Shown here in pieces: positions 8,315-16,887 of a DNA stretch of 64,000 bases. The notes beneath the pieces are model-generated. The model had not been told where the DNA came from. It saw nothing but the letters and a program-made list of their open reading frames with translations, and made no database searches. The translations under genes and the position numbers were made by a program. Within the stretch, counting starts at the first letter, position 1. The number at the start of each line of letters is the position of its first letter. The DNA is taken from positions 3,309,501 to 3,373,500 of the forward strand of contig NC_014923.1 in assembly GCF_000185905.1 (NCBI RefSeq). Reading direction: 5' to 3'. Source of the stretch: Mesorhizobium ciceri biovar biserrulae WSM1271 (GTDB taxonomy: Bacteria > Pseudomonadota > Alphaproteobacteria > Rhizobiales > Rhizobiaceae).

Positions 8315-9793
8315 TTACTTCCCGGCGAGACCCGGCAGCGTGACCTGATAGACCAGGAACATGGTGTCGACATCGGCGCCGTCTTCCGCCTTGTAGGGTG
8401 CGCCGACCTGAAAACCGTCCTGGGCGAGGAAGTCGTTGTCGTTGGCGACGAACAGGAAGTAGTCGTCGGGCAGCTTCGGATCGAGAACGCTGACCACCGA
8501 CATCGCCTCCCACTTCTCCGACAGGTTGTTCTTGTCGTTCGGCGCGCCATTGTGCAGGCCGAAGCGGCCGAGTTCGCCCTTGTCGTTGATGTCGATGAAC
8601 GGCGTCAGCTTGGCCGGCATCACCGACGGGTCGAGCACGCCCTTGGGCGCCAGCGGCTTGTCGGCGGCATCGAAGGCGCCGCCGGCGATGTCGGTCGCGG
8701 CCGAGACGTCGACGACGAAGATCTGGCGCACCAGCGAGGTGTCGCCCTTCAGCCCCTGGCCGTTGCCGCTGTCGCGCGCCAGCATCAGGAAGGTCTTGTC
8801 GGAGAGCGCCACGATCTCGCTCTGCGCGGCGATCTTGGTCTTGCCCTTGGCATCCTTGAACACCGGCAACGGCACGACATACTCATGCGCCAGTTTGAGG
8901 TGGGCGAGGTCGGACGCGTCATAGACCAGCGCACGCGTGTTCTGGCGCGTCGCGGGCGAATCGCCGCCATCCTGCCGGGGCGCCGATTGCAGCACCGCGA
9001 TCAGGAACTTGCCGTCCGGCGTCATCGCCATTCCCTCCAGGCCCTGGTTGTTCTGGCGGCCGGTCTCGGGGTCCTTCGGATCGGGCTCGGCGGCACCGGG
9101 TCCCGGATTGTCCGAGGCGAAGTTCGGCGTGCCGTGGCGCATCGGCACGAAGGCGGCCGGTGGCTGGGTTGCCGACAGCAGATGCCCGTCGGCGGAAAAC
9201 CGATAGATGTTCGGGCCGTATTCGTCGGAGATGAACATCGAACCATCGGGCAGCCGCACGATCGCCTCGTTGTCGAGCGCCAGCTTGCCATTGTCGGCTT
9301 GCGGCAGGATCGGCATGTCGCCGCTTGCCGCGCGCACGCCGTTGAGTGGGTCGAGGCCTGTGGCATCAGCCCCCTTGTCGTCGGTGAGAAGCATGGTGTC
9401 GGCGAGCGTTGCCTTGACGCCCGTCTGCTCCTGGCCGGCAGCAGGTGCCGCGCCCGGTGCGACCGGAGCAAATTCGATGGCGATCGTGTTGAGGCGCGGC
9501 CGGTAGTCGGTGGTGCCGACGACATTGTAGCCACGGTCCGGCAACAGCCAGAGCGAACCCCTGTAGCCGGCGGTGTCATGCGTCCAGCCTGATGCGTCGA
9601 TCGCCATGCCGGAACCCGAGCCGAAGGTCTCGCCGAACTTGTCGCGCTGAGCGGCCGGGATGCGGCCGACGCCGACCAGCCCCTTGTTGACGAGGCCGCC
9701 GACGGTCGCGGTGCTGTCGGCGAGCGCCGGCGCCAAGGCGGTGAACAAGGCCAGCGCGACGCCAAGCGACGCGGGTCGATACAGGTGCTTCAT
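8315..9793 (-). CDS. Secreted phytase-like esterase family protein
   Basis: The protein has 492 residues from ATG 9793. A signal peptide is present (YRPASLGVALALFTALAPALA). The mature part matches the phytase-like domain family (PF13449): GSGMAIDASG, GSLWLLPDRGYN, FISDEYGPNIYRF and a late LGRFGLHNG segment, consistent with a beta-propeller-like fold. Many relatives sit in phosphate-starvation operons, but no pho neighbour is present here. Whether it hydrolyses phytate or another ester is unknown. Confidence 0.8.
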   Translation of the reverse strand: MKHLYRPASLGVALALFTALAPALADSTATVGGLVNKGLVGVGRIPAAQRDKFGETFGSGSGMAIDASGWTHDTAGYRGSLWLLPDRGYNVVGTTDYRPRLNTIAIEFAPVAPGAAPAAGQEQTGVKATLADTMLLTDDKGADATGLDPLNGVRAASGDMPILPQADNGKLALDNEAIVRLPDGSMFISDEYGPNIYRFSADGHLLSATQPPAAFVPMRHGTPNFASDNPGPGAAEPDPKDPETGRQNNQGLEGMAMTPDGKFLIAVLQSAPRQDGGDSPATRQNTRALVYDASDLAHLKLAHEYVVPLPVFKDAKGKTKIAAQSEIVALSDKTFLMLARDSGNGQGLKGDTSLVRQIFVVDVSAATDIAGGAFDAADKPLAPKGVLDPSVMPAKLTPFIDINDKGELGRFGLHNGAPNDKNNLSEKWEAMSVVSVLDPKLPDDYFLFVANDNDFLAQDGFQVGAPYKAEDGADVDTMFLVYQVTLPGLAGK

Positions 9794-9983
9794 GGATAAT
9801 CCTCTTTGTGACGGATGTGCCGGAGCGGCCGCGGGACGAAAAACTGAAAGAGGTGCGACATCGATGATGCTGCGCAAGCCTCCCCGAAATGCGGTCTACG
9901 GCGCGAACATGATGCTTGCGTGACAGCGCGCAGTGCATGCCGGCGGTCGACGAAAAACGATGCGCGCGCCGGCACTGGACACT

Positions 9984-10000
9984 TATGTCTAGTAGATATA
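9984..10000. promoter_or_regulatory. 17-bp palindrome upstream of the flavoprotein gene
   Basis: TATGTCTA (9984-9991) and TAGATATA (9993-10000) form an inverted repeat with one mismatch around a single G. It ends 36 bases before the TTG start at 10037. It is AT-rich in a GC-rich region, so it is a reasonable operator or promoter element. No regulator gene is adjacent. The remaining 200 bp of the divergent gap hold nothing else I can name. Confidence 0.45.
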
Positions 10001-10036
10001 TGCTCCAGTCTTCGGACCAACCGTGGAGGGGAAGCC

Positions 10037-12448
10037 TTGAAGTCGCACTACCGCGCAGTCGTCATCGGAGGTGGCGTGGTCGGAGCCTCGGTGCTCTATC
10101 ACCTGACGCGGTTCGGCTGGAGCGATGTGGCGCTGATCGAGCGCGCAGAACTGACGGCCGGTTCGACCTGGCACGCGGCGGCAGGCTTCCATGCGCTCAA
10201 CGCCGATCCCAACGTGGCGGCGCTGCAGGACTACACCATCAATCTCTACCGGGAGATCGAGGCCGAATCCGGCTGGGATATCGGCCTGCACATGACGGGC
10301 GGCGTCAACATCGCCAGCGATCCCGCGCGCTGGGAGTGGCTGAAATCAGCCTGGGCCGTGTTCCAGTCTGTCGGCATCGAGACCGCGCGCCTGGTCACGC
10401 CCGACGAGATCAAGGCGATCTGCCCGATCGTCGACGTCACCGGCGTGCTAGGCGGCCTGCATGATTCCAACGAGGGTCACCTCGACCCGTACGGCACCAC
10501 GCATGCCTATGCGGGTGCTGCGAAGAAGCGCGGCGCCGACATCATCTTGCGCAACCGGGTCGTCGAGCTGAAAGCACGTGCCGACGGGCGCTGGGACGTC
10601 ATCACCGAGCAGGGCACCATCATCGCCGAGCATGTCGTCAATGCCGGCGGGCTGTGGGCGAAGCAGCTCGGCCGCATGGCCGGCGTCGACCTGCCGGTGA
10701 CGCCGATGGAGCACCACTATTTCATCACCGATGACATTCCGGAGATCGCAGCACTTGACAGGGAAATCGGCATCGCCGTCGATCTCGACGGCTTTTCATA
10801 CCTGCGGCAGGAGCGCAAGGGTGTGCTGCTTGGCGTCTATGAGCAGAACCCAAAGCACTGGAACATGGACGGAGCGCCGTGGGACTACGGCATAGAGCTG
10901 ATCCCGGAAGACATCGACCGCATCAGCCCGGAACTCGCCAAGGCGCATGAGCGCTTCCCTTGCCTGGCGACGGCCGGTATCCGCAAATGGGTCAACGGCG
11001 CCTTCACCTTCACGCCGGACGGCAATCCGATTGTCGGGCCGGTGCGCGGCCTGAAGAACTACTGGGTTGCCTGCGGCGTCATGGCCGGTTTCAGCCAGGG
11101 CGGCGGCGTCGGCAAGTCGCTGGCCGAATGGATGATTTTCGGCGAACCGCAGGCCGACATCTTCGGCATGGATATCGCTCGCTACGGTGCCTTCGCCGCC
11201 AACCGCGAATATCTCAGGCAGACGACGCGCCAGTTCTATTCGCGCCGCTTCGTCATGACCTTTCCCAATGAACGGCTGCCCGCCGGCCGGCCGCTGAAAC
11301 GCCCCGGCGCCTATGACGGCATGAGCGCGGCGGGATGCGAATGGACGGCTTCCTGGGGGTTGGAAATCCCGGCCTATTTCGCGCCGATGGGATTTGCCGA
11401 GAACACGACGCTGCGGCGCTCCAACGCCTTCGACATCGTCGGCGAGGAGGCGCTGCAGGTGCGGCGCGCCGCCGGCCTGGTCGATATCTCGGCCTATGCG
11501 CGCTATGCGGTGTCGGGGCTGGGTGCGGAGGCGTGGCTGGACCGGCTGCTCGCCTGCCGATTGCCGAAGCCGGGGCGGGCCGGCCTGGCGCCGATGCTCG
11601 GCCATGACGGACGGCTGAAGGGCGACCTCACCGTCTTCAACTGGGGCGGCGGCTCTTATTGGCTGATGGGCTCCTACTATCTCCGGGAATTCCACATGCG
11701 CTGGTTCGAGAGCCATGCGGCGGAGGGCGTCACCATCGCCGACCTCTCCGACACGATGAGCGGCTTCCTGCTCACGGGGCCGAATGCGCGGGAGATTCTG
11801 GAGCGCACGACGCATCAGGATGTTTCCAGCGCAGCATTGCCGTTCATGGCCTGTGGCGCATTCGACATCGGTATGGTGCAGGCACGTGTGGCGCGGCTGT
11901 CGATCGCGGGCGAACTCGGCTTCGAAATCAGTTGCCCCGTGACCATGCACGCCACTCTGCGCGACACGCTGCTGGCTGCGGGCGAGGATCTGGGCCTTGC
12001 TGAAATCGGCTACTATGCGCTCAATGCGCTGCGGCTGGAGAAGAGCTTTGGCATCTGGTCGCGTGAATTCACGCAAGGCCATACGCCGGGCCAGACCGGT
12101 CTCGACCGCTTCATCGCTTTCGGCAAGAGCGACTTCATCGGCCGCGAAGCAGCGTTGAAACAGCGGGAGGCCGGCAGCGGCCAATGCCTGGTGACGCTGG
12201 AAATCGATGCGCTCGACGCCGATGCCAGCGGTTTTGAGCCTGTCTGGCATCAGGGCCGACGCGTCGGCTTCGTCACCTCGGGCGGCTATGGCTATACGGT
12301 CGGCAAGAGCCTGGCGCTGGCTCTGGTCGACCGCGATTTCGCGGGCGAGGGCACCGCGCTCTCCGTGCATGTCGTGGGTGAGGAACGGCCGGCGCGTGTC
12401 GTCGCGGCCTCGCCCTACGATCCCCTGGGCAAGGCAATGCGGCAATGA
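10037..12448 (+). CDS. Dimethylglycine/sarcosine dehydrogenase-like FAD oxidoreductase with GcvT domain
   Basis: The protein has 803 residues from TTG 10037, which has GGAGGGG at 10025-10031. The N-terminal FAD domain carries GGGVVG at 11-16 and GSTWHAAAG around residue 46; the His is the covalent FAD-attachment position in dimethylglycine and sarcosine dehydrogenases. A middle FAO_M-type domain and a C-terminal GcvT/aminomethyltransferase domain (LTGPNAREIL, GELGFEISCP, ALNALRLEKSFGIWSREF) follow. These enzymes oxidatively demethylate N-methylated amines and pass the one-carbon unit to tetrahydrofolate. It is co-transcribed with the MttB-like gene 12 bases downstream. The exact substrate is open. 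Confidence 0.85.
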   Translation: MKSHYRAVVIGGGVVGASVLYHLTRFGWSDVALIERAELTAGSTWHAAAGFHALNADPNVAALQDYTINLYREIEAESGWDIGLHMTGGVNIASDPARWEWLKSAWAVFQSVGIETARLVTPDEIKAICPIVDVTGVLGGLHDSNEGHLDPYGTTHAYAGAAKKRGADIILRNRVVELKARADGRWDVITEQGTIIAEHVVNAGGLWAKQLGRMAGVDLPVTPMEHHYFITDDIPEIAALDREIGIAVDLDGFSYLRQERKGVLLGVYEQNPKHWNMDGAPWDYGIELIPEDIDRISPELAKAHERFPCLATAGIRKWVNGAFTFTPDGNPIVGPVRGLKNYWVACGVMAGFSQGGGVGKSLAEWMIFGEPQADIFGMDIARYGAFAANREYLRQTTRQFYSRRFVMTFPNERLPAGRPLKRPGAYDGMSAAGCEWTASWGLEIPAYFAPMGFAENTTLRRSNAFDIVGEEALQVRRAAGLVDISAYARYAVSGLGAEAWLDRLLACRLPKPGRAGLAPMLGHDGRLKGDLTVFNWGGGSYWLMGSYYLREFHMRWFESHAAEGVTIADLSDTMSGFLLTGPNAREILERTTHQDVSSAALPFMACGAFDIGMVQARVARLSIAGELGFEISCPVTMHATLRDTLLAAGEDLGLAEIGYYALNALRLEKSFGIWSREFTQGHTPGQTGLDRFIAFGKSDFIGREAALKQREAGSGQCLVTLEIDALDADASGFEPVWHQGRRVGFVTSGGYGYTVGKSLALALVDRDFAGEGTALSVHVVGEERPARVVAASPYDPLGKAMRQ

Positions 12449-12460
12449 GGAGGATTTCCG

Positions 12461-14014
12461 ATGGTCGATGACGCGGCACGGGACAGCAGGCGCGAGCGCC
12501 GGCGTGGACGCACGGGCGAGGCCGGCAGCGAAAGCAGCCGCCGTCCCAATTACCATTCGCTGAAGAACCCGTTCCTGCCGCAGCCGATCTTTTCGGACGA
12601 CCAGGTGGCTTCGATCCACGACACGGCGCTGCGGGTGCTGGAGGAGCTCGGCATCAAGGTGCTGCTGCCGCAAGCGCGTGAGCATTTTGCCAATGCCGGC
12701 GCCCTGGTCGATCCAGACACCGACATGGTGCGCATCGGCCGTGACATGGTGACGGCGGCACTCGCCTCGGCGCCGAAGTCGATCCACGCTTACGCCGGTT
12801 CGCGCGCCCGCGATCTGACGCTGGAGCTCGGCTCGATGACCTTCCTGGCCGGGTGCGGGGCGCCGAACGTCACCGATCTCGAGCGCGGCCGGCGGCCGGG
12901 AACACTGGCGGATTTCGAGGATCTGATGCGGCTGGTGCAGCATTTCGATGTGCTGCATATGCTGGGGCCCTGCATCGAACCGCAGGATGTCGACAACCGC
13001 TTTCGGCACTATGCCGTCAACCGCGCGCAGTTGACGCTGTCGGACAAGCTCCCGTTCGTCTTCGCGCGCGGAACGCCGCAAGTCGAGGACGGGTTCGAGA
13101 TGCTGCGGCTGGCGCGCGACTTGTCGGAAGAGGAGTTTCTGGCAAGCGCGCATTGCTACACCGTCATCAACACCAACTCGCCGCGTCAGCTCGACATTCC
13201 GATGGCGCAAGGCATCATCGATTTCGCTCGCGCGGGCCAGGTCTCCGTCATCACGCCGTTCTGCCTGGCGGGCGCCATGGCGCCGATAACGGTCGCCGGC
13301 GCGCTGACGCTGCAGCATGCCGAAGCGCTGGCCGGGCTGACGCTGGCGCAGATCGTGAGGCCGGGTGCGCCGGTCGTCTACGGCTCGTTCTCCTCCAATG
13401 TCGACATGAAATCCGGCGCGCCCGCCTTCGGCACGCCCGAGCACGTCAAGGCGACGCTGGGCGCCGGCCAACTGGCGCGCTTCACCGGGCTGCCTTGGCG
13501 GTCCGGCGGCGGCAGTGCGGCCAACACCTCCGACGCGCAGGCCGCGCACGAGACGCAGTTCGCGCTGTGGGGCTCGGTGCTGGCCGGGGCGACGATGTGC
13601 ATCCATGCTGCCGGCTGGCTGGAGGGCGGCCTCAGTGTCTCCTTCGAGAAACTGATCACCGACATCGAGGCGCTACAGACGGTGGCTGAACTTTGTGCTG
13701 CGACGCCCGGCGACACCGACACGATTGGTTTCGAAGCTATCGCCGAGGTGCAGCCGGGCGGGCATTTCTTCTCGGCCAGCCACACCATGGCCCGCTACCG
13801 CACCGCTTTCTACGAGCCGCTGGTGGCCGACTGGTCGAATTTCGGCAACTGGACGCAAAGCGGCTCGAAGACGGCGAGCGAGCGCGCCACCGGTGTCTGG
13901 AGGCGGGTGCTTGCCGATTTCGCGCCGCCGACCTCGGCCGTCGCCACATCAGGCGTGCTGGACGAGTTCATCGCGCGGCGCACGGCAGAGGGCGGAGCGG
14001 CGCCGGTGTCTTGA
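12461..14014 (+). CDS. Trimethylamine methyltransferase (MttB) family protein, non-pyrrolysine type
   Basis: This 517-residue MttB-superfamily protein (PF06253) starts at ATG 12461, with GAGGAGG overlapping the previous stop. A basic, disordered N-terminus (RRERRRGRTG) leads into NPFLPQPIFSDDQV and a TIM-barrel body. There is no in-frame amber codon, so it lacks the pyrrolysine of true trimethylamine methyltransferases. Characterised non-pyrrolysine members demethylate quaternary amines such as glycine betaine onto a corrinoid protein. No corrinoid-protein gene is nearby. Coupling to the upstream flavoprotein suggests stepwise demethylation of a betaine-like compound (inference). Confidence 0.85.
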   Translation: MVDDAARDSRRERRRGRTGEAGSESSRRPNYHSLKNPFLPQPIFSDDQVASIHDTALRVLEELGIKVLLPQAREHFANAGALVDPDTDMVRIGRDMVTAALASAPKSIHAYAGSRARDLTLELGSMTFLAGCGAPNVTDLERGRRPGTLADFEDLMRLVQHFDVLHMLGPCIEPQDVDNRFRHYAVNRAQLTLSDKLPFVFARGTPQVEDGFEMLRLARDLSEEEFLASAHCYTVINTNSPRQLDIPMAQGIIDFARAGQVSVITPFCLAGAMAPITVAGALTLQHAEALAGLTLAQIVRPGAPVVYGSFSSNVDMKSGAPAFGTPEHVKATLGAGQLARFTGLPWRSGGGSAANTSDAQAAHETQFALWGSVLAGATMCIHAAGWLEGGLSVSFEKLITDIEALQTVAELCAATPGDTDTIGFEAIAEVQPGGHFFSASHTMARYRTAFYEPLVADWSNFGNWTQSGSKTASERATGVWRRVLADFAPPTSAVATSGVLDEFIARRTAEGGAAPVS

Positions 14015-14133
14015 GGCTGGCTCCCGCTGATCGCCCTGGTTGTGGCGTGATCCGGAACCTATAGCGCCTCCCGCGCATTCAAGGCTGCGGCCGGTGCACT
14101 GCGCACCGGTGTGCTGTTTGAGGGGAGGACGAC

Positions 14134-14448
14134 ATGGGTTTCGACCAGTATCACGAACCGCCTGAAGAACTGTCGCAGGAGGTGCGGACCTTTGCCCGCA
14201 TGATCACCTCGCTGATCGAGGAGGCGGAAGCGATCAGCTGGTACGAACAGCGCATGTCGGTGGAGAAGGACCCGCAGGCGCGCGCCATCATGAAGAACGC
14301 GCAGGGCGAGGAGTTCAAGCATTTCGGCATGGATCTCGAATTCCTGCTGCGCCAGAAGAAGGACTGGCGCGCGGAACTGAAGGAAATCCTGTTCACCACG
14401 GGCGACATCGTCAAGGCCGGGGAGCGAGGCGAGAAGAAGGTGGACTAG
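14134..14448 (+). CDS. Encapsulated-ferritin (EncFtn)-like protein
   Basis: This is a 104-residue two-helix protein. IEEAEAISWYEQRM around residues 29-41 and GEEFKHFGMDLEFLLR around 58-72 match EncFtn of Rhodospirillum rubrum, including the ferroxidase Glu32, Trp36/Tyr37 and the later E-x-x-H (here E60 and H63). EncFtn proteins assemble as annular decamers that oxidise iron inside encapsulin shells. Usually the gene adjoins an encapsulin gene and carries a C-terminal targeting peptide. Here the C-terminus stops at GERGEKKVD and no encapsulin gene lies in this window. Confidence 0.78.
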   Translation: MGFDQYHEPPEELSQEVRTFARMITSLIEEAEAISWYEQRMSVEKDPQARAIMKNAQGEEFKHFGMDLEFLLRQKKDWRAELKEILFTTGDIVKAGERGEKKVD

Positions 14449-14459
14449 GGTATGTCGAT

Positions 14460-14578
14460 ATTCAGGTGAGGCCGGCCTGCAAACGACGGCTTTCTGCGCT
14501 TCCGGTGCTCACGGACCCGAATGTCCGCTCCGCTCCGGTTCTCAAAAGCCATCATTTTCGGCTCGGCCTGACCTGAAT
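14460..14578. repeat. Large imperfect palindromic intergenic element (RIME-like)
   Basis: The 119-bp element is bounded by ATTCAGGTGAGGCCG (14460-14474) and its near-perfect inverse CGGCCTGACCTGAAT (14564-14578; one mismatch). The interior is itself an imperfect inverted repeat (ACGGCTTTC...CCGGTG against CTCCGGTT...AAAGCCAT). Size and architecture resemble the palindromic intergenic mosaic elements of rhizobia. It fills the convergent gap between the EncFtn-like and lacI-type genes, where it may act as a bidirectional terminator. Confidence 0.6.
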
Positions 14579-14633
14579 CTCAACACACCCTGGCTCAGCG
14601 TTTGACAAAATTCGCCAGGTCCTGCTGCTTCGA

Positions 14634-15659
14634 TTAATCGCTGTCGCGCGCGACCAGCTCCAGCGGCCAGACCTCGCGGATGATCCGCGGACCCTCCGGG
14701 CCGGCGAAGGCGGGAAGCGACGCCAGCAGCATTTCCGCGAGCCGTTGTCCCATCGGCTCCAGCGCCGGGCGGAAGGCGGTCAGGGCTGGCGAGAAATAGC
14801 GGCAAAGCGGCGTGTCGACAATGACGGTCACCGCCATGTCGTGGCCCGGCCTGATGCCCATCTCTGCCAGCGCCTTGCAGCCGCCCAGCGCCATCGCGTC
14901 ATTGTTGAAGATGATGGCGGTCGGCGGAGCCTTGGAGCGCATCACCTGCGGCGTCACCTCGTAGCCGCCGGCCTCGTTGATGAAGCCGGACGCGATCAGC
15001 TCGGGGTCTACCTCGATGCCGTGCCGCCGCAAGGCCTTGCGATAGCCGGCCAAAAACAGATAGCCGAAATTGAGGTCGAGCGACGGGCGGACGGCGGCGA
15101 TGCGGCGGTGGCCGCGCGCCACGAGGCGGTCGACCGCGTCGGCGCCGGCCTTCTCGAAATCGAGGTCGAGGGAAGGGTAGGACTTGGTTCCGGAGCGGCT
15201 GCGGCCGAGCGTGGCGAAGGGAAAGCCGGCCTGGGTGAGATAGTCGATGCGTTCATCCTCGCGCCGCGTCCAGGCCAGCAGCACCGCATCGGCGCGGCGC
15301 GTCTCGACGACGCGGCGCAGGCGCTCCTGCTGGTAGTCGCCCGGCGCGCCCATGACCACGGTCAGGTCGAGCCCGCTTTCCGCAAGCCTGGCCTGCAGCC
15401 CGATCAGGAACGGAATGAAGAACGGCTCGCCATATTGCTGGTCGCCCGGATGCGGCTGCAGCATGAAGGCGATCGAATGGGTGGCGCCTTGCCGCAGACT
15501 GCGGCCGGACTGGTTCGGCGAATAGTTGAGCGTCCTGGCCGCCTCGAGCACGCGCTGGCGCGTGTCGGCATTGACGTCGGCGCGGCCGTTCAGCGCCCGC
15601 GACACCGTGCCGATCGAAATGTTCAGGTGACGGGCAAGGTCATGAATGCTGGATGCCAA
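14634..15659 (-). CDS. LacI family transcriptional regulator
   Basis: The protein has 341 residues from TTG 15659, chosen because AAGGGGAG lies nine bases upstream and the helix-turn-helix begins at once: SIHDLARHLNISIGTVSRALN, then NADTRQRVLEAARTLNY (hinge helix). A periplasmic-binding-protein-like sensor domain follows (residues 60-335; FNNDAMALGGCKALAEMG). It is divergent from the sugar operon, with two operator-like palindromes between, so it very likely represses that operon and itself until the sugar or a derivative binds. Confidence 0.93.
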   Translation of the reverse strand: MASSIHDLARHLNISIGTVSRALNGRADVNADTRQRVLEAARTLNYSPNQSGRSLRQGATHSIAFMLQPHPGDQQYGEPFFIPFLIGLQARLAESGLDLTVVMGAPGDYQQERLRRVVETRRADAVLLAWTRREDERIDYLTQAGFPFATLGRSRSGTKSYPSLDLDFEKAGADAVDRLVARGHRRIAAVRPSLDLNFGYLFLAGYRKALRRHGIEVDPELIASGFINEAGGYEVTPQVMRSKAPPTAIIFNNDAMALGGCKALAEMGIRPGHDMAVTVIVDTPLCRYFSPALTAFRPALEPMGQRLAEMLLASLPAFAGPEGPRIIREVWPLELVARDSD

Positions 15660-15767
15660 GTGACTGTACTCCCCTTGCTTGGCTAGCACCGGTAGCCGCT
15701 CAGGCCAAGGCGACAGGACGATTTTCACGAGCGGCCAATTGACATTCTACGCCTTCGGGTGTGTTCT

Positions 15768-15795
15768 CGTAAACGTTTACGGAAAAACGTTTACG
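15768..15795. promoter_or_regulatory. Tandem LacI-family operators
   Basis: CGTAAACGTTTACG (15768-15781) is a perfect palindrome with the central CG typical of LacI/GalR operators. Directly after it, 15782-15795 carries a second, slightly degenerate copy (core AAACGTTT). The two centres are 14 bp apart. The pair lies between lacI (start 15659, minus) and the oxidoreductase (start 15856, plus), which places it to control both. Confidence 0.8.
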
Positions 15796-15855
15796 GTCAT
15801 GCCGTGGATGCCGTGACGATCGGTCTGGAGGGACCGAGCGGAGGAGGAGCGCCGG

Positions 15856-16887
15856 ATGATCAATGCCGTCCTGGTCGGCTGCGGAGCGATGAGCAAGGCC
15901 TGGCTCGATGCCGCGCAGCAAGTCGACGGGCTCGCCATTGTCGGCCTCGTGGATCTCGATGCCGACAGGGCACGGGCGCGGGCGCACGAATACGGCCTCA
16001 CCAATGCCGTCATCGGCAGCAGCCTCGATACCGTCCTCGATCAGATCAAACCGCAAGCGGTGTTCGATGTCGTGGTTCCCGCCGCCCGGCGCGCGGTCGC
16101 GCTGTCCGCCTTTGCGCACAATTGCCATCTGCTGACGGAAAAGCCGCTCGCCGACAGTCCGAAAAATGCGCGCGCCATCGTCGAGGCCGCGCGTCGCGCC
16201 GGGCGCATCCATGCGGTCGTGCAGAACCGCCGCTATGTCGCCAATGTCAGGCGCATCCGGAGGTTCCTGGACTCCGGCGCCATCGGTGCGCCGACCAGCA
16301 TCCACGCCGACTTCTTCGTCGCGCCGCATTTCGGCGGTTTTCGCGAGGAGATGGCCCATGTGCTGCTGCTCGACATGGCGATCCACACCTTCGACGCCGC
16401 TCGCTACATGGTGAATGGCGAGCCGGCCGGCGTCTATTGCCAGGAATGGGAGCCGGCCAGTTCCTGGTACAGGCAGGGATCTTCGGCCAGCGCCGTCTTC
16501 GATCTCGGCGACGGCAAGGTCTTCACCTACGCCGGCAGCTGGTGCGCGGCCGGCTTCCGCACCAGTTGGGAAAGTGCATGGCGCATCGTTGCCGAGCGCG
16601 GCAGCCTCATCTGGGACGGTCATGACGATTTGAGGGCAGAAGCAGTGATGCCGGGCCGCGAGGGAATGTTCGATAAAACCCAGCCGATCGAGGTGCCGCC
16701 GCTCGATGCGTCCGATCGCGTCGGCGGCCATCTCGGCATTCTCCAGGATTTCATGCACGCCATCGAGACCGGCACCGAGCCGGAAACGCGCGGCGGCGAC
16801 AACATCAAGAGCCTGGCCATGGTTTTTGGCGCCATCGAAAGCGCCGAGACCGGCCGCCGCGTGACAATCGCAGAGGAAGCACAATGA
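15856..16887 (+). CDS. Gfo/Idh/MocA family oxidoreductase
   Basis: This 343-residue NAD(P)-dependent sugar/inositol dehydrogenase-type enzyme has an N-terminal Rossmann motif (VGCGAMSKAWL, residues 7-17), the family motif EKPLA (95-99) and a C-terminal GFO/IDH/MocA beta-sheet domain with LDMAIHTFDAARYM. It is the first gene of the LacI-controlled operon and overlaps the next gene by four bases (ATGA, 16884-16887). It probably oxidises the imported sugar or polyol. Confidence 0.88.
   Translation: MINAVLVGCGAMSKAWLDAAQQVDGLAIVGLVDLDADRARARAHEYGLTNAVIGSSLDTVLDQIKPQAVFDVVVPAARRAVALSAFAHNCHLLTEKPLADSPKNARAIVEAARRAGRIHAVVQNRRYVANVRRIRRFLDSGAIGAPTSIHADFFVAPHFGGFREEMAHVLLLDMAIHTFDAARYMVNGEPAGVYCQEWEPASSWYRQGSSASAVFDLGDGKVFTYAGSWCAAGFRTSWESAWRIVAERGSLIWDGHDDLRAEAVMPGREGMFDKTQPIEVPPLDASDRVGGHLGILQDFMHAIETGTEPETRGGDNIKSLAMVFGAIESAETGRRVTIAEEAQ

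Noticed and set aside
10796..13606. 936-codon open frame antisense to the flavoprotein and MttB-like genes
   Set aside because: Arg/Gln/His-rich composition typical of a shadow frame; both plus-strand genes show clear family motifs.
12461..14014. Pyrrolysine-containing trimethylamine methyltransferase
   Set aside because: The frame has no in-frame TAG before its TGA stop, so it belongs to the non-pyrrolysine branch.
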